NCBI GenBank assembly: GCA_019509685.1
Contig: JAEKLU010000229.1
Span: forward strand, 1 to 20,684
Origin: Mesorhizobium sp.
Lineage (GTDB): Bacteria > Pseudomonadota > Alphaproteobacteria > Rhizobiales > Rhizobiaceae
Length of the DNA: 20,684 nucleotides
Reading direction: 5' to 3'
Each line of letters starts with the position of its first letter. The first letter of the stretch is position 1. Made by a program: the position numbers and the translations under genes. Shown one piece after another: positions 9,002 to 16,758 of the stretch. A model generated the notes under the pieces. It had not been told where the DNA came from. It saw only the letters and a list, made by a program, of their open reading frames with translations, and did not search any database.

Positions 9002-10417
9002 TTACTCCGCAAGCACGGGCGCGGCGTGCTCGTCGCGGCCGCGCAGTTCCTTTTCCGGCATCAGCGCCAGCACGATCAGCGCCAGGACCAGCGTGATCCC
9101 GGTGGTGAGGAAAATCATCACGAACGGCAGCGCCGACGTCACTTCGATATGCGTCGCGGAACCTTCGGAGGACAGCGGCAGACCATAGCCGAGCGCCACG
9201 GCGCCGAGCATGGCGACGCCCAGCGCGCCGCCCAGCGTGCGCAGGAAGGTCAGCACGCCGGTCGCGACGCCAAGATGGGTCCGATCGACGGCGTTCTGGA
9301 CCGAGACGGTGGCGACCGGGAAGGTGGTTCCACTGCCAAGGCCGGTCAGCGTGGTCAGGATCAGGACGTCGAGCAGCGAAGCTTGTCCCGCAATGAAGCG
9401 GGGGATCATGCGGCCCGAGAAGGTGGCGCCGGCGACCGTGCCGAGCAGCAGGCCGAGCATGGCTGTGCCGGATTCGCTGACTGAGAGCCCGACGATCGAT
9501 TGCAGATAGACCGGCAAATAGACCGAGGCGCCGATGTTGGCCGCCTGCAGCAGGAACATCGACAGCGTGCCGGCGAGCACGATCGGATTGCTCAGCACCT
9601 CGAGCGAGATCAGCGGCTCGGCGGCTTTGAGCAGCCTCAGCGCGAAGAAGGCCCAGAACACGGCCGAAGAGGCGACAAGGCCGAGGATTTCGCGGGAGAA
9701 CCAGGGATAGGTGCTGCCGCCCCAGTTGAGCGCCAGCAGCAGCAGCGCCGTGGCAATCACCAAAAGCACGGCGCCAAGCCCGTCGATGCGGTGGTTCTTG
9801 GCGACGATCGGCAATTTCTTCAGCGGGTTGTTGATGATGGCCATCGCCAGAAAGCCGATCGGCAGGTTGATCCAGAAGATCAGCGACCAGTGCAGATGCT
9901 CGGCAAAGACGCCGCCGAGCAGCGGACCGGCGATGCTGGCGACCGCCCAGGTGCCGGAGATCCAGGCCGCATAGCGGGCGCGCTCGCGCGGCGGCACAAG
10001 GTCGCCGATCACGGTTTGCGCCAGCGCGAACAGGCCGCCGCCGCCGGCGCCCTGGATGGCGCGGCCGATGACCAGCACCAGCATGTTGGGCGCCAGCGCG
10101 CTGACCAGCGATCCGATGAGGAAGATGAGGATGGCGGCATAGATGACCGGACGACGGCCATAGACATCGGAAATCTTGCCGTAAAGCGGCGCAACGGCGG
10201 TCGCCGTCAAAAGATAGCCGGTGACGATCCAGGGCAGGTATTCGGCATGGCCGAGTGCGCGCGCGATGGTCGGCAGGGCAGGGGCGACGATGGTCTGATC
10301 AAGGGCTGCCAAAAGCATCGACAACAGCACGCCGCCGATGATGGCGTTCTTCTCGCTCTCGCTCAACACCGGCGAGGGTTTTGTCGCCATCGTGTTGTTG
10401 TCGACGGTCTGGTCCAT
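9002..10417 (-). CDS. MFS multidrug exporter, DHA2 (EmrB/QacA-like) family
   Basis: A 471-residue inner-membrane drug/proton antiporter. Motif D1 is visible in helix 1 (L-A-A-L-D-Q-T-I-V), motif A after helix 2 (G-K-I-S-D-V-Y-G-R-R), motif B in helix 4 (G-R-A-I-Q-G-A-G-G-G) and motif C in helix 5 (G-P-L-L-G-G). DHA2 proteins normally have 14 membrane segments and about 490-500 residues. By eye I count 13 here: after helix 10 (G-A-T-F-S-G-R-M-I-P-R-F) the chain passes at once to L-L-D-V-L-I-L-T-T-L-T-G-L-G, with the usual helix 11 missing. The frame is intact. The substrate cannot be told. No regulator gene is adjacent. ATG 10417 and ATG 10390 are both possible starts. Confidence 0.87.
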   Translation of the reverse strand: MDQTVDNNTMATKPSPVLSESEKNAIIGGVLLSMLLAALDQTIVAPALPTIARALGHAEYLPWIVTGYLLTATAVAPLYGKISDVYGRRPVIYAAILIFLIGSLVSALAPNMLVLVIGRAIQGAGGGGLFALAQTVIGDLVPPRERARYAAWISGTWAVASIAGPLLGGVFAEHLHWSLIFWINLPIGFLAMAIINNPLKKLPIVAKNHRIDGLGAVLLVIATALLLLALNWGGSTYPWFSREILGLVASSAVFWAFFALRLLKAAEPLISLEVLSNPIVLAGTLSMFLLQAANIGASVYLPVYLQSIVGLSVSESGTAMLGLLLGTVAGATFSGRMIPRFIAGQASLLDVLILTTLTGLGSGTTFPVATVSVQNAVDRTHLGVATGVLTFLRTLGGALGVAMLGAVALGYGLPLSSEGSATHIEVTSALPFVMIFLTTGITLVLALIVLALMPEKELRGRDEHAAPVLAE

Positions 10418-10645
10418 GCTTCATTCTTTCAAAGGCTGATGCTCGATCCGCCGTGAGGCGGACGGCCATAGGCGGTCCGTTGCGGGCGCCTGTTGCTTTG
10501 CTGTTTCGAGGCTCGCGTCTTTCAAACCCGCTTTATGTCGGGCGATATAGGCCGATTTCGACCCTCGCTCGAAAGTTTTTGCGTTCTGGCACCATGCTTG
10601 GACGTGATTGGCCCTGAATGTGACCTGCTTCGCATTGGAGCGTTT

Positions 10646-10687
10646 CAATTCGGACGGAAAACCGCTTCACACTTTTCCTGGAATTGC
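10646..10687 (-). repeat. Palindromic 3'-end element, copy A
   Basis: The ends caattc (10646-10651) and gaattgc (10681-10687) are inverted, with an inner inverted pair ggaaaa/ttttcc. The element ends one base from the stop codon (10689-10691) of the DUF922 gene. Nearly the same sequence recurs as copy B at 18544-18586. There is no T-run. The rest of the gap 10418-10645 shows nothing I can name; it must hold the promoter of the exporter gene if that gene is not read from the DUF922 gene. Confidence 0.7.
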
Positions 10688-10688
10688 C

Positions 10689-11309
10689 CTATGGCGGCGG
10701 CATCTGGCCATTTTCCACGCGCTGCATCCGGTAGCGCATGAGGCGAAGGATACGGCTTTCGAAATTGGCGCCTTCGACGCGGTCGAAGCGCACCTGATCC
10801 TGGTCGTGCCTGGCGAGCTCGGTCGCGGTGATCTGGGCGGCCTTGGCCTTTGCCGCCTCGCAGGTCTTTTGCGGATAGCTGGCCTTCAGCGCGTCCTCAA
10901 GCGCCTTGGCATGGTTCCTGGCGATCTCGACATGGCGCTCCTCATGGCGCTTGATGTCCGCCGACAGCGTGTCCCAGAACAGCCTGACATCGGGATCGGA
11001 TTTGCGCGGCCGCCGCCACTCGGGAAGGATCACCTTGACCTTCAAGGTCACGACCGCGTCGGCGATGCGGCAGGAGCTGGCGCTCTGCGCGTAGCTGATG
11101 CGGCTGGTGAAGGCCATCTGCGTGGCGCCAGGATGCCGCGATCCGGTGCTTTTCACTTGCGGCCCGTTTTTCGACAGCTGGTTCTGGATCTCGTCCAGCG
11201 TGCGGCCGCCGACGCTGAAATAGCTGTAGGTTTTCACCAGATTGGCCGCGCTCGCCGTGGGTGCGGTCATGGCGAGCATCAGGGCGCAGAGCAGGGACCG
11301 GTTCATCAT
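10689..11309 (-). CDS. Secreted DUF922 Zn-dependent protease-like protein
   Basis: A 206-residue exported protein of the DUF922 family (predicted secreted zinc-dependent proteases). It has a signal peptide: positive start, hydrophobic core L-L-C-A-L-M-L-A-M, and probable cleavage after T-A-S-A at about 21. The zincin motif HExxH is present as H122-E-E-R-H126, in a helix that continues V-E-I-A-R-N-H. Cys80 and another Cys in K-T-C-E-A-A may form a disulfide in the periplasm. Proteolytic activity is inferred from the motif only. The start is an ATG-ATG pair; the second (11306) is 7 bases from GAAGAGG and may be the real one. It is divergent from folP and separated from it by 84 bases. Confidence 0.85.
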   Translation of the reverse strand: MMNRSLLCALMLAMTAPTASAANLVKTYSYFSVGGRTLDEIQNQLSKNGPQVKSTGSRHPGATQMAFTSRISYAQSASSCRIADAVVTLKVKVILPEWRRPRKSDPDVRLFWDTLSADIKRHEERHVEIARNHAKALEDALKASYPQKTCEAAKAKAAQITATELARHDQDQVRFDRVEGANFESRILRLMRYRMQRVENGQMPPP

Positions 11310-11393
11310 GTTGCCTCTTCACGCAGCTTGCTTTAGGGCCGTTGCCGGCGCAACGAAATTGATTTCGGGCGGATCACACATGGTTGATGGACA

Positions 11394-12248
11394 ATGACGA
11401 CACGGCGATGGCAGCTGGCGCATGGGCGCCATCTCGACCTTGGGCCTAAGGCCGTCGTCGTCGGCATCCTCAATGTGACGCCGGACTCCTTTTCAGATGG
11501 CGGCCTGTTCATCGCGGCTGAAAAAGCGGTGGAACAGGCGCGCCGCATGGTGGCGGAAGGCGCGGCCATCGTCGACGTCGGCGGCGAGTCGACCAGGCCC
11601 GGGTTTTCGCCCGTCACCGCCGAGCAGGAGCAGGCGCGCGTGCTGCCGGTCATCGCGGCGCTCGCCGCTTCCGGCGAAGCGCTGATCTCGATCGACACCT
11701 ATCGCGAAGACACCGCTCGGCGCGCTGTCGCCGCCGGCGCGCATATCGTCAACGATGTCTGGGGGCTGCAACGCGAACCAGGCATTGCGCGCGTCGCCGC
11801 GCAAACCGGCGCCGGTCTCGTCATCATGCACACCGGGCGCGAAAGGCAAAAGCTTGCGGACGTGATCGAGGACCAGTTCGTGTTCCTGCGCAAATCGCTG
11901 GAGATTGCGCATGGCGCCGGCGTCACCGACGGTCAGATCGTGCTCGATGCAGGCTTCGGTTTCGCCAAGGAAACGGCCGGGGAAAACCTCGATCTGATGG
12001 CAAGGTTCGCCGAGCTGCGCGCGCTCGGCTACCCGCTGATGGCGGGCACATCGCGAAAACGTTTCATCGGCAACGCTACCGGCCGCGATCCAGCCGAGCG
12101 CGCCGCCGGAACGGCGGCCACCAGCGTCATCCTGCGCTTGAAGGGAGCCGACCTGTTTCGCGTCCACGATGTCGCAATCAACGTGGACGCGCTGGCGGTG
12201 ACCGATGCTATGCTGGCGCGCGAGACCGACCCTCCTTCCGGACACTGA
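11394..12248 (+). CDS. folP: Dihydropteroate synthase
   Basis: A 284-residue cytoplasmic enzyme that joins p-aminobenzoate to hydroxymethyl-dihydropterin diphosphate, the sulfonamide-target step of folate synthesis. The TIM-barrel motifs appear in order: G-I-L-N-V-T-P-D-S-F-S-D-G-G near the N-terminus, V-D-V-G-G-E-S-T-R-P-G, S-I-D-T-Y-R, I-V-N-D-V-W-G, and A-G-T-S-R-K-R-F-I-G with the substrate-binding Ser-Arg-Lys. The terminal R-V-H-D-V is also typical. Two loops vary from the E. coli form: I-M-H-T-G-R in place of M-H-x-R/Q-G, and L-D-A-G-F-G-F-A-K where Pro usually follows Asp. It is the first gene of the folP-folB-folK operon, with the folB ATG two bases after its stop codon. Confidence 0.96.
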   Translation: MTTRRWQLAHGRHLDLGPKAVVVGILNVTPDSFSDGGLFIAAEKAVEQARRMVAEGAAIVDVGGESTRPGFSPVTAEQEQARVLPVIAALAASGEALISIDTYREDTARRAVAAGAHIVNDVWGLQREPGIARVAAQTGAGLVIMHTGRERQKLADVIEDQFVFLRKSLEIAHGAGVTDGQIVLDAGFGFAKETAGENLDLMARFAELRALGYPLMAGTSRKRFIGNATGRDPAERAAGTAATSVILRLKGADLFRVHDVAINVDALAVTDAMLARETDPPSGH

Positions 12249-12250
12249 AT

Positions 12251-12610
12251 ATGTACGTCATCCGCATGCAGAACTGCGCCTTCTTTGCCCGGCACGGCGT
12301 GCTGGACGAGGAGGAGGCGCTTGGCCAGCGTTTCTATGTCGATGCCGAATTGACGGTCGAGCCCGGCCGCCCGTTGGAGGAGGACTCCATCGAGGATACG
12401 GTCAATTACGGTGTCGCTTTCACGGTCATCGAGAAGATCGTCACCGGGCATCGCCGTTTCCTCATCGAGGCGCTGGCGCTCGAAGTGGCGAAGGCGCTGA
12501 CGTCGCGCTTTCCGCAGATCAGGAAGGCGGCGATCACGGTGCGCAAGCCGAACGCGCCGGTGCCCGGCGTGCTCGATCATGTCGAGGTGACCGTTGTCTG
12601 GCCAGAATAG
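12251..12610 (+). CDS. folB: Dihydroneopterin aldolase
   Basis: A 119-residue enzyme, the normal length, that cleaves dihydroneopterin to 6-hydroxymethyl-dihydropterin and glycolaldehyde. Visible family features are the catalytic-loop Glu in H-G-V-L-D-E-E-E, the V-N-Y-G segment, the helix I-E-A-L-A-L-E-V-A, and the conserved Lys in V-R-K-P-N-A-P-V-P-G. It starts two bases after the folP stop (TGA-AT-ATG) with no strong Shine-Dalgarno sequence, so translational coupling is likely. Its end overlaps folK by 17 bases. Confidence 0.95.
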   Translation: MYVIRMQNCAFFARHGVLDEEEALGQRFYVDAELTVEPGRPLEEDSIEDTVNYGVAFTVIEKIVTGHRRFLIEALALEVAKALTSRFPQIRKAAITVRKPNAPVPGVLDHVEVTVVWPE

Positions 12611-13106
12611 CACCGTCTATCTCAGTCTCGGCGGCAATCTCGGCGACCCGGCGAAATCCATGGGCGCTGCGCTGCGCATGCTCGACGGCGACGACCAGAC
12701 GCGCGTTACCGCCGTGTCGTCGCTCTATCGCACGCCGCCCTGGGGCAAGCTCGACCAGCCGGACTTCCTCAACGCCGCCGCCGCGATCGAGACACAGCTT
12801 TCGCCGCGCGCGCTGCTCGATCTTTGCCTCGATGCCGAACGGCGCTTGAAGCGCGTGCGCGAGGAGCGCTGGGGACCGCGCCTGATCGACATCGACATAT
12901 TGGTGTTCGGCGACCGCGTCATCCACGAGACGGGTCTAGAAGTGCCGCATCCGCGCATGCTGGAGCGCGCTTTCGTGCTGGCGCCGCTGGCCGAGATCGC
13001 GCCAGAGCTTTCCGTCAGCGGCAGGAGCGTGTCCGAGCGGCTGGGCGCCGTCGATATTTCAGGCATCGAGCGGCTGTCATCCGGCCGGGAGTGGTGGCTG
13101 AGCTGA
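12594..13106 (+). CDS. folK: 6-hydroxymethyl-dihydropterin pyrophosphokinase (HPPK)
   Basis: A 170-residue kinase that supplies the diphosphate substrate of FolP. Motifs are Y-L-S-L-G-G-N-L-G-D, Y-R-T-P-P-W-G, the HPPK signature R-W-G-P-R-L-I-D-I-D-I-L with the two metal-binding Asp residues, and V-P-H-P-R-M-L-E-R-A-F-V-L-A-P-L. The start is a TTG inside the end of folB, 3 bases after GAGGTGA (12584-12590). No ATG occurs before the conserved Y-L-S-L-G-G motif, so this rare start is well supported. The three genes give consecutive steps of dihydropteroate synthesis. Confidence 0.95.
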   Translation: MSGQNSTVYLSLGGNLGDPAKSMGAALRMLDGDDQTRVTAVSSLYRTPPWGKLDQPDFLNAAAAIETQLSPRALLDLCLDAERRLKRVREERWGPRLIDIDILVFGDRVIHETGLEVPHPRMLERAFVLAPLAEIAPELSVSGRSVSERLGAVDISGIERLSSGREWWLS

Positions 13107-13117
13107 CTTTTCGTTTC

Positions 13118-13184
13118 GCAATTCCGGACGGCAGGCTGCGGCGGAGACGCAAAGCCTGACCGGTCGCCACTCTCCTCGAATTGC
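13118..13184 (-). repeat. Palindromic 3'-end element, diverged copy C
   Basis: The ends gcaattc (13118-13124) and gaattgc (13178-13184) are perfect inverted repeats, and the left arm continues cggacgg as in copy A. The middle is longer and different, giving 67 bases in place of 42-43. It lies 6 bases from the stop codon of the minus-strand DUF924 gene and fills the gap between it and the convergent folK gene, where it could act as a transcription end signal. Confidence 0.45.
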
Positions 13185-13190
13185 CGAGAC

Positions 13191-13751
13191 TCAGCCTGAG
13201 AACCCGCCGCCATCCAGAAAGGCTTTTTCCTCGGCCGTCGTCTCGCGGCCGAGAAAGCGGTTGCGGTGCGGGAAGCGGCCGAAACGCTGGATGATCTCCA
13301 GGTGCTCGTGGGCGTATTTCACGTATTCCGCCGCGTTCGCGGTTGTAAGCGCCACTGACCGTTGCTGGTCCGCGAGCAGTTCGGAATGCTCGAAGGGCAG
13401 ATAGAGGAAGACGCGGACCAGCTCTTCCAGTTCGAGATCCTGGCCCGCGATGATTGCTTTGTCGGCAAAATACCTGGCTAAGGGATCGGTCGCGCACATG
13501 TGCCCGGTGCCACGAAAGCAGTTGCGCGGAAACTGGTCGAGCAGGATCATCAGCGCCAGCGAGCCTTCGGCATGCGCGTTCCAGTCGTCGCATTCGCGCC
13601 GCGCGGCGGCGTAGTGCAACTCCAGAAACCGGTTGCGGAAATCGGTGTCGAAGGCATCGTTCTTCTCGAACCACGCGTCCTCACCGGCATCGCGCCAGAA
13701 TTTCGTCACCGAAAGCGCGCGCGCGTCGAGTCCTGCCATTCCGTCCCCCAT
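13191..13751 (-). CDS. DUF924 family protein
   Basis: A 186-residue, mostly helical, soluble protein of the DUF924 family, whose function is not known. Recognisable segments are V-T-K-F-W-R-D-A-G near the start, L-I-L-L-D-Q-F-P-R-N-like M-I-L-L-D-Q-F-P-R-N with F-R-G-T, D-P-L-A-R, F-L-Y-L-P-F-E-H-S-E, and F-G-R-F-P-H-R-N near the end. The start codon overlaps the stop of the antiporter gene by one base (TGATG), so the two are translationally coupled. A second ATG at 13739 follows GGGGGACGG closely and could be the true start; it would remove four residues. Confidence 0.88.
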   Translation of the reverse strand: MGDGMAGLDARALSVTKFWRDAGEDAWFEKNDAFDTDFRNRFLELHYAAARRECDDWNAHAEGSLALMILLDQFPRNCFRGTGHMCATDPLARYFADKAIIAGQDLELEELVRVFLYLPFEHSELLADQQRSVALTTANAAEYVKYAHEHLEIIQRFGRFPHRNRFLGRETTAEEKAFLDGGGFSG

Positions 13752-15598
13752 CAGCTCTTCGTTTCGGCCTTGTTCATATCCTTGTTCAGGACGACGGCGG
13801 TCTCCTGGTTCAGGGCCTGGCCGGCGCGGCGCGGCTGCGTGAGCGGCGTCGGGATCGGCGTGCCGATATTGCCCCTCAGGAAGCGTTGGCCGGCGCGGAT
13901 GCCTTCGGCCAGCTGCGTCTCGAAGCGGGCGGCGTCGCGCCGGCGCACATCGTCGATGACGTCGGCGACCTCCTCGGGATCGACGCCCATCGCCTCGAGT
14001 GCCGATCCGCCGAAGACGAGCGCCGATTCGAAGGTTTCGCGCAGCTGGTAGTCGACGCCGGCGCGAATGAGCTGCAGCGCGGTGCCACGGTCGAAGGCGC
14101 GCGCCAGGATCGTCAGCAGCGGGAACTCCGACTTGATCAGTTCGGCCATGCGGACCGCGGCGTCGGCCTTGTCGACGCAGATCAGCACGGCGCGCGCGCG
14201 CCCGGCGCCGGCGGCGCGCAGGATGTCCAACCGGGTGCCGTCGCCGTAATAGACCTTGAAGCCGAAATCGGCGGCCGCCTGGATCATTTCGACATCATTG
14301 TCGATGATCGAGACATCGATGCCGCGCAACAGCAGCGGCTGGCTGGCGATCTGGCCGAAGCGGCCGAAGCCGATGATCAAAACACTACCGGTCAGGCCGT
14401 CGGCGACGTCGACGCCCTCAAGCGATTGCTCGTCGCGCGGCGTGAAGTAACGCAGCGCTATGATGGCCAGGGGCGTCAGCACCATGGAGATGATGATGAT
14501 GGCGGTCAGCGTCGCATTGGCCGGGCCGTCGATAATGCCGACCGCGTTGGCCGCGGAATAAAGCACGAAGGCGAATTCGCCGCCCTGCGCCATGACGACG
14601 GCGCGTTCCAGCGCCTCACGATGGCCGGTCTTCAGCAAGCGCGCGACGATATAGATGCCGAGCGCCTTCATGATCATGTAGGCGACGACATAGATGGCGA
14701 CGAGCCGCCAGTTCTGGGCGACGACGCCAAGGTCGAGCGACATGCCGACGGCGAGGAAGAACAGGCCGAGCAGGATGCCGCGGAACGGCTCGATATCGGC
14801 TTCGAGCTGATGGCGGAAGGTCGATTCCGACAGAAGCACGCCGGCGAGGAAGGCGCCCATCGCCATCGACAGGCCGGATAGCTGCATCACAAGCGCCGAT
14901 CCCAGCACGACCAGCAGGGCGGCGGCGGTCATCACCTCGCGGGCGCGGGCGTCGGCCAGGATGCGAAACAGCGGATTGAGCAGATAGCGTCCGGCAACGA
15001 CCAGGCCGACAATGGCCGCGATGCCGATGCCGATTTCGGTCAGCCGCTCCGAAAGGCTTGTCTCGGCGCCGCCGGGCGCCAGAAAGGCGACCAAAGCCAA
15101 AAGCGGCACGATCATCAGGTCTTCGAGCAGCAGGATGGAGACGATGCGCTGGCCCTTGGGCGCGGCCATTTCGCCGCGCTCCTCCAGCAATTGCATGACG
15201 ATCGCCGTCGAGGTCAGCACGAAGCCGGCGCCGGCGACGAAGGACTGCGCGATGGGAAAGCCGCCGGCCAGCCCGACGAGGGTCAACAATACGGCGCAGA
15301 CGCCGACCTGAAGCGCGCCGAGCCCGAAGATCTCGCGGCGCAGGCCCCAGAGCCGCGACGGCTGCATTTCGAGTCCGATGATGAACAGGAACATGACGAC
15401 GCCAAGCTCGGCGACGTGAAGGATGGCTTCCGATTCGGAAAAGACACGAAGGCCGAACGGGCCGATGATCACGCCGGCGGCGAGATAGCCCAGGATCGAG
15501 CCCAGCCCCAGGCGCTTGAAGATCGGCACGGCGACGACACCGGCGGCAAGCAGCGCCACCACCTGCACCAGATCGCTGCTCGAAGCTTCAACCGCCAT
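13751..15598 (-). CDS. Kef-type cation/proton antiporter (CPA2 family) with RCK domain
   Basis: A 615-residue inner-membrane protein, the length of KefB or KefC. The first 380 residues or so form the Na/H-exchanger domain with about 12 membrane segments; the CPA2 mark G-Y-L-A-A-G-V-I-I-G-P-F-G is near the N-terminus and G-M-S-L-D-L-G in the middle. From about 403 to 520 there is an RCK/TrkA-N nucleotide-binding domain starting S-V-L-I-I-G-F-G-R-F-G-Q. The segment A-G-V-D-Y-Q-L-R-E-T-F-E-S-A is typical of Kef proteins, which in E. coli release potassium under control of glutathione adducts. The exact ion and gating here are inferred. The start 15598 has AGGA 8 bases upstream; the 43-codon upstream extension is Pro/Leu-rich and unlike the family. 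No kefF/kefG partner is adjacent. Confidence 0.9.
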   Translation of the reverse strand: MAVEASSSDLVQVVALLAAGVVAVPIFKRLGLGSILGYLAAGVIIGPFGLRVFSESEAILHVAELGVVMFLFIIGLEMQPSRLWGLRREIFGLGALQVGVCAVLLTLVGLAGGFPIAQSFVAGAGFVLTSTAIVMQLLEERGEMAAPKGQRIVSILLLEDLMIVPLLALVAFLAPGGAETSLSERLTEIGIGIAAIVGLVVAGRYLLNPLFRILADARAREVMTAAALLVVLGSALVMQLSGLSMAMGAFLAGVLLSESTFRHQLEADIEPFRGILLGLFFLAVGMSLDLGVVAQNWRLVAIYVVAYMIMKALGIYIVARLLKTGHREALERAVVMAQGGEFAFVLYSAANAVGIIDGPANATLTAIIIISMVLTPLAIIALRYFTPRDEQSLEGVDVADGLTGSVLIIGFGRFGQIASQPLLLRGIDVSIIDNDVEMIQAAADFGFKVYYGDGTRLDILRAAGAGRARAVLICVDKADAAVRMAELIKSEFPLLTILARAFDRGTALQLIRAGVDYQLRETFESALVFGGSALEAMGVDPEEVADVIDDVRRRDAARFETQLAEGIRAGQRFLRGNIGTPIPTPLTQPRRAGQALNQETAVVLNKDMNKAETKS

Positions 15599-15705
15599 GC
15601 CTGTTATCCTGTTGTTCCCGAGAACTTCCTTGCATGCACTGGGAGGGAGAGGCAAGGGCAGCGGGCCTGCCAGTAAGGGTAGGGTGCCGTTGAAACGGTC
15701 TCCGC

Positions 15706-15734
15706 TTGCCTGCCGGACGTTCGGCATCTATAAT
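15706..15734 (+). promoter_or_regulatory. Putative leaderless promoter of the AraC-type gene
   Basis: TTGCCT (15706-15711), a 17-base spacer and a perfect TATAAT (15729-15734) end only six bases before the ATG at 15741. The expected transcription start is the A of that ATG or within a base or two, and no Shine-Dalgarno sequence is present. Confidence 0.55.
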
Positions 15735-15740
15735 TGCGAA

Positions 15741-16730
15741 ATGTCTGACTATTCGTCCCGAGCGTCTTCGGCGCCGCATATCCCGATGGATGCGCTCAGC
15801 GAAGTCCTGCAGGACTTTCGCCTGAGTGGCGTCAACTATGGCCGCTGCGAGCTGCGGCATCCATGGAGCATCGCCTTCCCGCAACAGAAGCTGCTTCGTT
15901 TTCACTTTGTCGGCCAGGGTCCGTGCTGGATTTATACCGAGGCGGAGGGCTGGCAGGAGCTGCGCGATGGCGATCTGGTGCTGCTGCCGCAGGGCGTCGC
16001 GCACCGGCTGGCCAGTGCGCCGGACGTTGCAGGCGACTCGCTCGAAGGTTGCCAGGTGACCAAGCTGGGTGGCAATGTCTGCGAGGTGGTAAGGCAGGGA
16101 ACGGGCGCGACAAGCACGCTTTTCTGCGGCTCCATGACTTTGGGCGCTTGTGCGCTTAACCCATTGATCACGTTGATGCCGCCAATCATCAAGGGGTGCG
16201 ACGTGGCCGGCAATGACCCGGTCGTCCGCCCCTTGCTGGCGGCCATGACAGCGGAGGCCGCGCAACCGCAGATGGGCAGCGCCACGATTCTGTCGCGCAT
16301 GGCCGACTTGCTGACGGCCCGGCTTATCCGCTGCTGGGTTAATTGCACGGGGGCCTCGACCACCGGTTGGCTCGCCGCCATCCGCGACCCGCATATCGGC
16401 CGCGCTCTGGCAGCCATGCACCGCGACCCCGGCCATAACTGGACGCTCGAAAGCCTCGCCGCCCTGGCAGGCCAATCGCGCTCGATTTTCGCCGAGCGCT
16501 TCAGCGCGGTATTGGGCGAGGGTGCCGCACGCTATCTCGCCCGCCTGCGCATGCAGCTTGCCCGCGATTTGCTGGGGCAGAACGGCTTGTCGGTTGCCGA
16601 GGTCGCGACCCGTTTGGGCTATGATTCCGAGGCATCCTTCGCGCGCGCGTTCAAGCGCATCACGAATGTCTCGCCGGGCGTTGTGCGTCGCACAATTCCC
16701 GGACGAACGGACATGAATTTCGGATTTTAG
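15741..16730 (+). CDS. AraC-family transcriptional regulator with N-terminal cupin domain
   Basis: A 329-residue regulator. The N-terminal part (about 10-190) looks like the cupin-type sensor of AraC proteins, with F-H-F-V-G-Q-G-P-C-W, L-R-D-G-D-L-V-L-L-P-Q-G-V-A-H. The C-terminal part (about 225-320) has the two helix-turn-helix motifs: W-T-L-E-S-L-A-A-L-A-G-Q-S-R-S-I-F and V-A-E-V-A-T-R-L-G-Y-D-S-E-A-S-F-A-R-A-F, ending in the usual S-P-G-V-V-R-R. ATG 15741 is chosen because it opens the cupin domain and follows a consensus promoter; the frame upstream is open but unlike a protein. It is divergent from the antiporter gene and 59 bases upstream of the exporter gene, which it probably regulates. 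The effector is unknown. Confidence 0.9.
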   Translation: MSDYSSRASSAPHIPMDALSEVLQDFRLSGVNYGRCELRHPWSIAFPQQKLLRFHFVGQGPCWIYTEAEGWQELRDGDLVLLPQGVAHRLASAPDVAGDSLEGCQVTKLGGNVCEVVRQGTGATSTLFCGSMTLGACALNPLITLMPPIIKGCDVAGNDPVVRPLLAAMTAEAAQPQMGSATILSRMADLLTARLIRCWVNCTGASTTGWLAAIRDPHIGRALAAMHRDPGHNWTLESLAALAGQSRSIFAERFSAVLGEGAARYLARLRMQLARDLLGQNGLSVAEVATRLGYDSEASFARAFKRITNVSPGVVRRTIPGRTDMNFGF

Positions 16731-16758
16731 GCCACATATCATCCGGAAGGACTCGTCT

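Noticed and set aside
13454..14881. A 475-codon plus-strand frame opposite the Kef antiporter gene
   Set aside because: The minus strand has all Kef domains in order. The plus product is Arg/Asp/Gly-rich noise.
15599..15727. An N-terminal extension of the Kef antiporter to 15727
   Set aside because: The extra 43 residues are Pro/Leu-rich and not family-like, and they would overlap the AraC promoter. ATG 15598 has AGGA at good spacing.
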